In this document: piece by piece, positions 1-7,058 of the stretch
How positions within the stretch are numbered: the stretch's first letter is position 1
How the letters are laid out: every line of letters starts with the position of its first letter
Origin: Mollicutes bacterium
Lineage (GTDB): Bacteria; Bacillota_I; Bacilli_A; Izemoplasmatales; Izemoplasmataceae
Direction of reading: 5' to 3'
Assembly (NCBI GenBank): GCA_003555335.1
Contig: PWHD01000044.1
Coordinates: 1-15,949, forward strand
Length of the DNA stretch: 15,949 bases
Notes under the pieces: model-generated
The model's database searches: none
What the model was told of the DNA's origin: nothing
What the model saw: only the letters and a program-made list of their open reading frames with translations
Translations under genes and position numbers: made by a program

Positions 1-848
1 AAGGCATCCAGTACGGCATTCCATTGGACGTCCATCCGATCGGTCTTTACTACAACCAAGACATTCTCGATGAGGCCGGCATTGACGTGCCGACGACCTA
101 CGACGAGCTGGTCTCCGCATGCGAGGAACTTGAAGGCGTTGTGGACCACTGCATGCCCGTATCGAATACCTGGCCGTCACAGAACCTGTTCATTTCATCG
201 CTCTTCCAGCATGGCGGCGCGGATCTCGATGAGAATCACTATCCCGCTTTCAACACACAGGAAGGCTACGACGCTTTGAAAGTGTTCCATGACATGGTGT
301 ATGAAGACAACATCTCCATTCCGAACGTTACCGTCGATGAAGACCTTACGCTCTTCAGACAAGGCAACGCCGCGTTCCACATCAACGGCATCTGGATGCT
401 TAACGGCATCAAAGAATCCGGAGTCAATTTCGGAACATCCTCGATCGACACCCTCTTCGGGGATGAACAGCCTGCCGTCTGGGCGGATTCTCACAACTTC
501 GTCATGCCTTATCAACCCGGCATGAGTGAAGAGAAAGAAGAAGCCATCATGACCTTTATCGAGTATATCACCGCAAACGCCATGGAATGGGTCGAAGGTG
601 GACAGTTCCCCGCCGATCTGAGCCTGCTTGAAAGCGAAGCGTTTGAAAACCTTGAATACCATAGCAGCTTCGCCGATGTGGATGCGATCACATTCACGAC
701 CACCTCTCCATATCTTGAAGATGGTTTTGAACCGATATTCCTGCGCGTGACGCAAGCCATGCGTAATGAAGACGCTGACATCCAGGAACTATTGGATGAC
801 GCCGAATCCGAAGGCATCGAGTTAGTCGATGAAGCCACAGGACGCTAA
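1..848 (+). CDS. Sugar ABC transporter substrate-binding protein, C-terminal part (5' end outside window)
   Basis: Extracellular solute-binding protein of family 1 (MalE-like), the lipoprotein that would deliver an oligosaccharide to the two permeases that follow. The reading frame is open from the first complete codon at position 3 and ends with TAA at 846-848, so about 281 C-terminal residues are visible. The N-terminus, signal peptide and lipobox lie outside the window. The visible start reads GIQYGIPLDVHPIGLYYN, the conserved segment of this family in which a Tyr-Asn pair precedes the helix of lobe 2. A family-typical segment rich in Phe, Gly and Trp (AAFHINGIWML) follows around position 375. 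The TTG at 24 lies inside this conserved motif and is not the start. The 3' end overlaps the next gene by 20 nt, which suggests translational coupling. The sugar is unknown; the adjacent GH2 enzyme suggests a beta-linked oligosaccharide or glucuronide. Confidence 0.92.
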   Translation, partial: GIQYGIPLDVHPIGLYYNQDILDEAGIDVPTTYDELVSACEELEGVVDHCMPVSNTWPSQNLFISSLFQHGGADLDENHYPAFNTQEGYDALKVFHDMVYEDNISIPNVTVDEDLTLFRQGNAAFHINGIWMLNGIKESGVNFGTSSIDTLFGDEQPAVWADSHNFVMPYQPGMSEEKEEAIMTFIEYITANAMEWVEGGQFPADLSLLESEAFENLEYHSSFADVDAITFTTTSPYLEDGFEPIFLRVTQAMRNEDADIQELLDDAESEGIELVDEATGR

Positions 849-1740
849 ATCACTGCGTTCAAGGCTGGTACCAGGGGCTTTTTTCCTACCGCACCTGATC
901 ATATTCTCAATCTTCTTTGTCTTTCCTTTCTTTTATGGAATATACATAAGCTTCTTTGATTGGAATCTGTTCAATCCAGACCTGCGTGAATTCGTGGGTC
1001 TGGACAATTTCCGGCGTATCCTGTTCGATTCCGACAGCATTTATTTCCGCTATTTCTGGAACGGACTGAGGAACACCCTCACATTCGTGGTGTTATCGGT
1101 TCCACCACTCGTGATTTTCCCCCTGATCATCGCCAGTCTCATGAACGTCGAACCCAAAGGGTATAAAATATTCCGGGCGATCTTCTATCTGCCGAACCTT
1201 TTTTCCATTGCCACGCTTGTTTTGATTTGGAGATGGGTCCTTAACACTAACGTCGGGGCGCTCAACCTTACGCTTGGCGAACTCGGCATCGACAATATTC
1301 CCTGGCTTTCAGAACAGCCGTTCGCATGGATATCCCTGGTGCTTATGACGGTCTGGTGGACCATCGGGGGAAACATGATCATTTTCACCGCGAGTCTTAA
1401 AGAAGTGCCGGACAATCTTTATGAGGCTGGTGACATCGATGGCGCGTCGATTTTCCAAAAAATGCGCTACATCACACTGCCTTATATCAGAAACCAACTG
1501 ATCTATATCACCATCATGACGACCATCGCTTCATTCAACGTCTTCGGCCAGCCGCAACTCGGTACCGAAGGTGGGCCTGATGAATCGACCACCGTCCTCA
1601 TGATGTATATCCGCAACATCGCCTTTACCGGCGGACGTCCGAATCCGGGTGTCGCCACCGCCATGGCCATTGCCATGGGTGTGGTCATTATCCTGATCGG
1701 TGTCGGTCAGGCGAAAATCATCAAAAGGATGGGTGATTGA
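829..1740 (+). CDS. Sugar ABC transporter permease, MalF/UgpA type
   Basis: Inner-membrane subunit of a carbohydrate importer (CUT1 family), 303 residues, about six membrane segments beginning with a hydrophobic stretch at residues 16-40 (PGAFFLPHLIIFSIFFVFPF). The cytoplasmic EAA loop that docks on the ATPase is visible as EAGDIDGASIFQKMRYITLP near residues 201-220, close to the family consensus EAAxIDGAxxxxxFxxIxLP. The ATG at 829 lies inside the upstream binding-protein gene. No strong ribosome site precedes it, so initiation probably depends on coupling. Its stop is followed after one base by the partner permease. No ABC ATPase gene is seen in the window. In many Bacillota such importers share one MsmK-type ATPase encoded elsewhere, which is the likely case here, unless the ATPase lies upstream. 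Confidence 0.93.
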   Translation: MKPQDAKSLRSRLVPGAFFLPHLIIFSIFFVFPFFYGIYISFFDWNLFNPDLREFVGLDNFRRILFDSDSIYFRYFWNGLRNTLTFVVLSVPPLVIFPLIIASLMNVEPKGYKIFRAIFYLPNLFSIATLVLIWRWVLNTNVGALNLTLGELGIDNIPWLSEQPFAWISLVLMTVWWTIGGNMIIFTASLKEVPDNLYEAGDIDGASIFQKMRYITLPYIRNQLIYITIMTTIASFNVFGQPQLGTEGGPDESTTVLMMYIRNIAFTGGRPNPGVATAMAIAMGVVIILIGVGQAKIIKRMGD

Positions 1741-1741
1741 C

Positions 1742-2581
1742 ATGGCGCTTAAAGCTGTAGAAGACAAGAAAAAACGCATATCTTTCTGGATTTTGAGCAT
1801 TGTTTCAATCGTATGGATTCTGCCTATCATATGGGTTATATCCACATCCTTCAAAACGGAAAGTGAAGCGGTGAGCGGCGGACTCAATCTCATTCCGCGC
1901 GAGTTCACCTTCGAATCGTATCGCTATATTTTCACCGATGATCAGCACAACGTGCTGTTTTATGTGTTCAACTCGTTCCGTGCGGCCGGTCTGCACGTCT
2001 TCTTTTACCTGATTGTGGCCTCACTTGCCGCATACGCATACGGAATATTGCAGTTCAAAGGCCGTGACAAAATGTTTTGGATGCTGGTGGCGACGATGAT
2101 GATTCCTGTCGTCATGAACCTCGTGCCGCTTTATTCTCTAATGATCACCTTTGAATGGATCAACAGTCTTCAAGCCCTTGTCGTGCCCGGACTGGGCGGC
2201 GTATTCGGAATTTTCCTTTTGCGCCAGTTCAATCTCGGCATCCCTCGCGACATCATTGAAAGCGCCCAGATCGACGGCGCCAACCATTTCCAGATTTACT
2301 GGAGACTCATTCTCCCATTGACCAAACCCGCTTTGGTGGTCGTGGCCCTGTTCGCTTTCATGGCGAACTGGAACGAATACCTGTGGCCTTTGGTCGTCCT
2401 TAACGACGACACCTACCGGACGCTACCGGTCGGTCTTGCCCTGATGCAAGGAAACTACAATATCTATTACTCAAGACTTATGGCGGCAACGACCGTCTCC
2501 ATGATCCCTGTCATGGCCATCTTCATGGTCGCCCAGCGCTACTTCATCAAAGGCATCACGATGACAGGGTCCAAAGGATGA
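1742..2581 (+). CDS. Sugar ABC transporter permease, MalG type
   Basis: Second membrane subunit of the same CUT1 importer, 279 residues. The frame is open from 1700, but ATG 1742 is preferred. It directly follows the stop of the first permease, has an AAAGGATG sequence upstream, and gives a typical MalG start: a short basic N-terminus and then a membrane helix (residues 13-35, including a VWILPIIWVISTSFK-type ending). The EAA loop reads ESAQIDGANHFQIYWRLILP in the C-terminal half. The protein ends with the family-typical FIKGITMTGSKG. It would form the heterodimeric pore with the preceding permease. Expression is surely shared with the neighbours, as no promoter fits in the one-base gap. Confidence 0.93.
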   Translation: MALKAVEDKKKRISFWILSIVSIVWILPIIWVISTSFKTESEAVSGGLNLIPREFTFESYRYIFTDDQHNVLFYVFNSFRAAGLHVFFYLIVASLAAYAYGILQFKGRDKMFWMLVATMMIPVVMNLVPLYSLMITFEWINSLQALVVPGLGGVFGIFLLRQFNLGIPRDIIESAQIDGANHFQIYWRLILPLTKPALVVVALFAFMANWNEYLWPLVVLNDDTYRTLPVGLALMQGNYNIYYSRLMAATTVSMIPVMAIFMVAQRYFIKGITMTGSKG

Positions 2582-2594
2582 GAGGAGCATACCT

Positions 2595-4334
2595 ATGAAA
2601 AACACATACCCGAGGCCACAGTTTCAACGAAAGCAGTGGCAAAACCTGAACGGACAATGGGGGTTTGCGTTCGATGACGCCAACGAAGGGCTCCGTGACA
2701 AATGGTATACCCTTGATACGCTTCCCGGCGAAACACCCATCACCGTGCCTTATTGTCCGCAAAGCCGCCTGAGCGGCCTTTCAGACACTAAAGATCACCC
2801 GATACTGTGGTACCGCACGACCTTCACACCCGAAGGTTCGCAAAAACGTACCATCCTGAACTTCGGCGCGATCGACTACCTTAGTGACATCTATGTCAAC
2901 GGTCAACACGTGAAAACCCACCAGGGCGGCAACGTGAGTTTCAGCGTCGACATCACCGATTACGTTCAAAAGAACGAAAAGAACGCACTGCATATCCGTG
3001 TGTTCGACGACATGCACGACATCGAAATCCCCAGGGGCAAGCAATACTGGAAAGAAGAGAGCGAAAGCATCTTCTATACCAGGACTTCAGGCATATGGCA
3101 AACCGTATGGATCGAAAACGTCCCTGAAAATCATATTGAACGGATCAAGGTCATTCCCGACATCCTCACGAATTCCGTGAAGATCGGCTATTACCTCTCC
3201 GCCAAGGTCGAAGGCGACATCGAAACACGCATCACCTATGGCGATGAAATGATCAGTGAAACGTCCAAGAAAGTCGAAGGCGACTACTTCGAGGCGGTCT
3301 ATTTCCTCGGCAAGAACAACGACCAGGGGGACCGTCGTTTCTGGTCTCCCGAACACCCGAATCTCTATTCCCTTTCTTTGAAACTCAAAACCGCCAAGGA
3401 GACCGACACGGTCGAAAGCTACTTCGGCATGCGCAAGGTCGCCATCGAGAACGGCCAGATCATGCTCAACAACCGGCCTTACTACATGCGCCTCGTGCTC
3501 GATCAGGGCTATTACCCCGGCGGGCTCATGACGTCGCCGGACGATGAAGCGTTGAAACGCGACATCATGCTCACCAAGGAAATGGGATTCAACGGCGTGA
3601 GGAAACACCAGAAAATCGAAGAAGAGCGCTATCTCTATTACGCCGATACGATGGGGCTCCTCGTATGGGAGGAAATGCCTTCTGCATACAAGTTTTCTTC
3701 CCGTTCCATGCTCAATCTCACGGATGAATGGCAACGCATCATCGAACGCGACTACAACCATCCTTCGATTGTCGCATGGGTGCCGATCAATGAATCATGG
3801 GGGGTCCCGAACCTCATCGATTCGTCCCGCCAGGTGCATTTTCTTGAATCGCTCTATCACCTTACCAAAGCGAAGGACGATACCCGCATCGTCATCTCGA
3901 ACGACGGGTGGGAACACGGTACGACGGATCTTCTGACCGTGCATGACTATGAAGCCTCATACTCCGCGTTGAAAGAACGCTACAAGGACAGCGAGACCAT
4001 CCTTTCGAGTCTCCCCGGCCATCACCTGCTTTTGAACAAAGGATTCACCTACAACGGCGAACCGATCCTTGTGACCGAATTCGGAGGGATTTCCTTCCAG
4101 AATGTCGACCAGGACGGGTGGGGCTATTCCGCCGCCAGCGACGGCAAGGATTTTGAAAAACGACTCAGGGCCGTATTTGAGGCCATGTATGATTCCCCGC
4201 TCGTAAAAGGGGTGTGCTATACGCAACTTACGGACATCGAACAGGAAATCAACGGACTGCTCACCTACGAACGCGAGCCGAAAATATCCCTTAAAACCAT
4301 CCGAAGCATTGTGGAAAATCACAAGCAGGATTGA
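2595..4334 (+). CDS. Glycoside hydrolase family 2 beta-glycosidase (beta-galactosidase/beta-glucuronidase-like)
   Basis: Retaining glycosidase of the GH2 family, 579 residues, with no signal peptide, so it should act in the cytoplasm on sugars brought in by the preceding ABC importer. Domain order by inspection: jelly-roll sugar-binding domain (about 10-180, opening with RKQWQNLNGQWGFAFD), immunoglobulin-like domain (about 180-280) and TIM barrel (about 285-575). The acid/base Glu is E400 in WVPINESWG, and the nucleophile is E495 in VTEFGG. Both hallmark residues are present. The length is that of beta-glucuronidases and short GH2 enzymes rather than the roughly 1000-residue LacZ. A strong AGAGGAG site at 2581-2587 fixes the ATG at 2595. 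It is the last gene of its operon, followed by an intrinsic terminator. Sugar specificity (galactose, glucuronate, mannose) cannot be read from the sequence. Confidence 0.93.
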   Translation: MKNTYPRPQFQRKQWQNLNGQWGFAFDDANEGLRDKWYTLDTLPGETPITVPYCPQSRLSGLSDTKDHPILWYRTTFTPEGSQKRTILNFGAIDYLSDIYVNGQHVKTHQGGNVSFSVDITDYVQKNEKNALHIRVFDDMHDIEIPRGKQYWKEESESIFYTRTSGIWQTVWIENVPENHIERIKVIPDILTNSVKIGYYLSAKVEGDIETRITYGDEMISETSKKVEGDYFEAVYFLGKNNDQGDRRFWSPEHPNLYSLSLKLKTAKETDTVESYFGMRKVAIENGQIMLNNRPYYMRLVLDQGYYPGGLMTSPDDEALKRDIMLTKEMGFNGVRKHQKIEEERYLYYADTMGLLVWEEMPSAYKFSSRSMLNLTDEWQRIIERDYNHPSIVAWVPINESWGVPNLIDSSRQVHFLESLYHLTKAKDDTRIVISNDGWEHGTTDLLTVHDYEASYSALKERYKDSETILSSLPGHHLLLNKGFTYNGEPILVTEFGGISFQNVDQDGWGYSAASDGKDFEKRLRAVFEAMYDSPLVKGVCYTQLTDIEQEINGLLTYEREPKISLKTIRSIVENHKQD

Positions 4335-4352
4335 ATCCATGCTCCAATATAG

Positions 4353-4380
4353 AACGCGCCCGCGGGCGCGTTTTTTATTT
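4353..4380 (+). terminator. Rho-independent terminator after the GH2 gene
   Basis: A GC-rich perfect inverted repeat, AACGCGCC, a CGCG loop, then GGCGCGTT, occupies 4353-4372. It is followed by the T-rich run TTTTTTATTT (the T run shares its first two bases with the stem end). It sits 18 bases after the GH2 stop and separates the sugar operon from the catabolic island to its right. Confidence 0.92.
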
Positions 4381-4394
4381 ATTAAAGGAGTGGT

Positions 4395-4445
4395 ATGGGA
4401 TCCATCAGCAAAAGGGTCAAGTCGGTATCTTATGTGAATAATTAA
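4395..4445 (+). other. Possible 16-codon leader peptide ORF
   Basis: An AAAGGAG sequence (4384-4390) is followed after four bases by ATG and 15 further codons ending at TAA (MGSISKRVKSVSYVNN). The ribosome site is good but the spacing is short, and the ORF lies upstream of the best promoter candidate. The peptide resembles nothing I recognise. It may be chance or the remnant of a gene. Confidence 0.15.
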
Positions 4446-4493
4446 CAAAAACCCGGGTTGTTTTTCATGAATTAGTTATAAATGCGAATGAGT

Positions 4494-4523
4494 TTGCGTT
4501 TAGTATAATGAACTTGCTATAAA
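4494..4523 (+). promoter_or_regulatory. Candidate sigma-A promoter of the first catabolic operon
   Basis: TTGCGT at 4494-4499 and TATAAA at 4518-4523 are 18 bases apart. The -10 is preceded by TGC (4515-4517), giving an extended -10 element. A second good -10, TATAAT, lies at 4504-4509 but has no matching -35. The rest of the 308-base gap between the GH2 stop and the aminohydrolase start holds only the terminator, a doubtful small ORF, a cre-like box and a weak leader hairpin. The leader from this promoter would be roughly 110 bases. Confidence 0.45.
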
Positions 4524-4526
4524 GGA

Positions 4527-4540
4527 AATTAGCGCTTACA
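4527..4540 (-). promoter_or_regulatory. cre-like (CcpA/LacI-family) operator
   Basis: Read on the minus strand this is TGTAAGCGCTAATT. It matches the Bacillota catabolite response element TGWAANCGNTNWCA at every fixed position except the last two. The core is the symmetric AGCGCT typical of LacI-family operators. It lies directly downstream of the candidate -10, where CcpA binding represses. The inference is carbon catabolite repression of the operon, or control by another LacI-family protein. Confidence 0.4.
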
Positions 4541-4550
4541 CCATAAGGTT

Positions 4551-4592
4551 GCATTCGAATAGGTTGCTTATGCCCTATCAAGTGATGAATGC
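4551..4592 (+). other. Weak stem-loop in the 5' leader of the aminohydrolase operon
   Basis: GCATTC (4551-4556) can pair with GAATGC (4587-4592), and inside it ATAGG (4559-4563) can pair with CCTAT (4574-4578). A short TCCTT (4597-4601) just after it is complementary to the AAGGA ribosome site at 4628-4632. This could be a folded leader that affects translation, but the stems are short and no known riboswitch class is recognisable. Confidence 0.22.
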
Positions 4593-4642
4593 GGTTTCCT
4601 TGTCTTTTAAACCCCAAAAAAAATAGAAAGGACGGGATCCAT

Positions 4643-5836
4643 ATGAGCGTACTGCTCAAAAATGCAAATCTTGTTCACGAGGACGGCATCAATGACGTTC
4701 TCATTACTGATGGAAATGTGAAAGTTCTTAAAGAAGGTGAATCAGGCGAGGCCGAACGCGTCGTCGATCTGGAAGGCCGTATTGTGATCCGAGGCTTTGC
4801 GGATACACATATGCATCTGGATAAGGCGTTGATCGCTGAGAAAGTCGTCAATGACAGCGGAACCTTGAAGGAAGCCATCGACATCATGTCCGACTACAAA
4901 CCTTCAATGTCCGATGACGACATTCGCAAGCGCATGAAACAAGTGATTGATTGGGCCTATCAGAATGGCACAAGATTCCTGAGAACCAACATCGATATTG
5001 ACGATGGCATCGGTCTGCGTTCCTTCCGTATCTTTGAATCACTCAAAGAGGAATACAAGGACAAAATGGTCCTTGAATCGGTAGCCTTCCCTCAGGAAGG
5101 GTTCCTGGAAAATGAACGCAACTTTGAACTGCTTGAAGAAGCCCTTAAAGAAGGTGCCGATGTACTCGGCGGCATTCCGGCGTTCGACCCCGACCCCAGA
5201 AAACACATTGAACGACTGATGGACCTTGCGGTCAAATACGATGTCGATGTCGACATGCACGTGGACGAATCGGATGATCCCAATGACTTGTCCATCCGTG
5301 ACCTCATCCACTTCACCGAAAAACACAACTATTCCGGTCGTGTGACCGCTGCCCACCTTTGTTCGCTGGCGGCCAACGACCCTGAAAGCATCCAACCGAT
5401 TCTTGAAGGCATGAAACAACAAGGCATCCATGTCGTATCACTGCCTAGTACGAATCTCTATCTTCAAGGACGCGGGGATGAGAAGAATATCCGCCGCGGC
5501 ATCACCCCGATCCGCAAGATGATTCACGAGCATGGCATCAACGTCGCCATCGGTTCGGACAATGTTCGTGACCCGTTCAACTGTTTCGGAAATGCGAAAC
5601 CTCTGGAAAGCGCACTGATTGCGGCCCACGGCGCCCATATGGGCGCCAGTGACGATTTGAAGGCGCTCTTCAACTCAGTATCGCTCAATGGACTGAAAAT
5701 CATGAATATCGACCCAAGCGTTGAGAATAGCGATCATCTCGTCGTCATCGATGCGACCAATGAACGCAATGCCATCACCGCCCAAAGTGATGTGTACGGT
5801 TATCTTGAAAACGGAAAGTTTGTCAAAAATCAATAA
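4643..5836 (+). CDS. Metal-dependent aminohydrolase, cytosine deaminase/AtzC family
   Basis: Amidohydrolase-superfamily enzyme, 397 residues, that probably removes an exocyclic amino or alkylamino group from a pyrimidine or s-triazine ring. The metal and catalytic residues of E. coli CodA all have counterparts in order and spacing: H56 and H58 in FADTHMHLDK, H206 and E209 in DMHVDESDDP (CodA has HCDEIDD), H238 in AAHLCS, and D306 in IGSDNVRDPF. The frame is open 18 codons upstream, but ATG 4643 is chosen because GAAAGGA (4626-4632) lies at proper distance and the protein then starts directly with the MSVLLKNANL beta-strand of the family. It is the first gene of a + strand unit, 58 bases before the ring-opening amidohydrolase. 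That context suggests it supplies the ring imide that the next enzyme opens (AtzC makes cyanurate from N-isopropylammelide). Cytosine, isocytosine, creatinine or ammelide-like substrates remain possible. Confidence 0.88.
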   Translation: MSVLLKNANLVHEDGINDVLITDGNVKVLKEGESGEAERVVDLEGRIVIRGFADTHMHLDKALIAEKVVNDSGTLKEAIDIMSDYKPSMSDDDIRKRMKQVIDWAYQNGTRFLRTNIDIDDGIGLRSFRIFESLKEEYKDKMVLESVAFPQEGFLENERNFELLEEALKEGADVLGGIPAFDPDPRKHIERLMDLAVKYDVDVDMHVDESDDPNDLSIRDLIHFTEKHNYSGRVTAAHLCSLAANDPESIQPILEGMKQQGIHVVSLPSTNLYLQGRGDEKNIRRGITPIRKMIHEHGINVAIGSDNVRDPFNCFGNAKPLESALIAAHGAHMGASDDLKALFNSVSLNGLKIMNIDPSVENSDHLVVIDATNERNAITAQSDVYGYLENGKFVKNQ

Positions 5837-5894
5837 CCATATCCGCGGAAGTACCTTTTGCGGTTAAAGAAAAATTTAAAAAGGAGTGTGTCAT

Positions 5895-7001
5895 ATGCAA
5901 AAAGTCGATGTGTTCCGTGTCCCGATGTCGGGTCCTGACGACCTGACGTCGTTCGACAAAATGATCGACGAAGGCACCATCGTGGCTGAAGACATCATCG
6001 CAGTCATGGGGAAGACCGAAGGAAACGGTTGTGTCAACGACTTCACCCGGTCGCTCACGACACTGGTCTTCGCAAACGGTCTGGCGCGACGCCTTGGCAA
6101 AAGTGAAAAAGGAGTCAAGGAAAGCGTCGCATTCGTCATGTCGGGCGGAACCGAAGGCGTCATGTCGCCCCATGCGACCGTCTTTACGAAAAAAGACGTC
6201 GACGCCGAGCCCGCAAAAACCAAATCCCTTGCGGCCGCTTCAGGCTTCACCCGTGAATTCAAACCCGAAGAGATCGGCACCACGACCATGGTCGATGAGG
6301 TCGCCAAGCGCGTCCGCGAACTGATGGAGGAGGCGGGGATTGAAAAAGCGGAAGATGTGCACTTTGTTCAAATCAAGTGTCCCCTTCTGACATCCGACCG
6401 CATCCAGGACGCCACCTCACGCGGCGAAAAAGTGGTTGTCAACGATACCTACAAATCCATGGGCTATTCCCGAGGCGCATCCGCCTTAGGCGTCGGTGTC
6501 GCTCTTGGAGAAATCAACCCCGACGATGTCTCAAAAGACACGATCTTAAGTGACTGGTCGCTCTATTCTTCAGTCGCTTCGACATCCGCAGGGATCGAAC
6601 TAATGAACACTGAGATCATTGTCATGGGCAACGCGTATGAATCCGCGTCGGACCTTGTCATCGGTCACAGTGTGATGAAGGATGCGATCGACATCCAAGC
6701 GATTCTGGATGCGATGCGCAATGCCGGCATGGATATTGACGGCCTGCCGAGCGAAGAACAGCACAAACGCATCGTCAACATCTTCGCCAAAGCTGAAGCA
6801 AGCACGGACGGCCATGTCCAGGGTCGCAGAAACACCATGCTTACCGACTCCGACATCAACCACACCCGTCATGCAAGGGCCGTGGTGAACGCCGTCGCAG
6901 CGGCGGTTGTCCAAGATCCCATGCTTTACATCTCTGGTGGATCCGAACATCAGGGACCGGATGGTGGCGGACCTGTCGCGGTCATCCTCAAAAAGGACTG
7001 A
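5895..7001 (+). CDS. Ring-opening amidohydrolase, cyanuric acid hydrolase/barbiturase family
   Basis: Member of the small AtzD/TrzD/barbiturase family, which hydrolytically opens cyanuric acid to carboxybiuret (which loses CO2 to give biuret) or barbiturate to ureidomalonate. The length of 368 residues is the family norm. The three-fold repeated fold is visible as three Lys-Ser pairs: K40 (VMGKTEGNG) with S83 (VMSGGTEG), K161 (VQIKCPLL) with S229 or nearby S231 (VASTSAGIE), and K299 (FAKAEAS) with S347 ([10 protein letters not shown]). The C-terminal [11 protein letters not shown] motif is intact. ATG 5895 is chosen over GTG 5886 because the AAAAAGGAG at 5878-5886 would overlap the GTG but is eight bases before the ATG. 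I cannot separate cyanurate from barbiturate specificity by eye. The biuret-hydrolase-like genes nearby favour cyanurate; the carbamoyltransferase genes fit either. Confidence 0.93.
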   Translation: MQKVDVFRVPMSGPDDLTSFDKMIDEGTIVAEDIIAVMGKTEGNGCVNDFTRSLTTLVFANGLARRLGKSEKGVKESVAFVMSGGTEGVMSPHATVFTKKDVDAEPAKTKSLAAASGFTREFKPEEIGTTTMVDEVAKRVRELMEEAGIEKAEDVHFVQIKCPLLTSDRIQDATSRGEKVVVNDTYKSMGYSRGASALGVGVALGEINPDDVSKDTILSDWSLYSSVASTSAGIELMNTEIIVMGNAYESASDLVIGHSVMKDAIDIQAILDAMRNAGMDIDGLPSEEQHKRIVNIFAKAEASTDGHVQGRRNTMLTDSDINHTRHARAVVNAVAAAVVQDPMLYISGGSEHQGPDGGGPVAVILKKD

Positions 7002-7058
7002 AACACCACTTAACCCTATAATCAAAAAAAATAATAAATAAAAAGGAGAGAAACACAC

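Noticed and set aside
195..755. 186-codon minus-strand open frame within the binding-protein gene
   Set aside because: Antisense of a clearly coding family 1 solute-binding protein, with no ribosome site or recognisable domain.
3087..3761. 224-codon minus-strand open frame within the GH2 gene
   Set aside because: Antisense shadow of a gene with intact catalytic residues; its Val/Phe/Asp-rich composition is typical of antisense reading.
4447..4466. Possible terminator AAAACCCGGGTTGTTTT before the catabolic promoter
   Set aside because: The symmetric core AACCCGGGTT leaves only three base pairs once a minimal loop is allowed, too weak for a hairpin.
5840..5866. CCGC...GCGG inverted repeat between the aminohydrolase and ring-opening genes
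   Set aside because: Only four base pairs with no following T run; probably chance.
7017..7022. TATAAT before the permease gene as an internal promoter
   Set aside because: No -35 at suitable spacing (16-18 bases upstream lies coding sequence without a TTG core), so support is insufficient.
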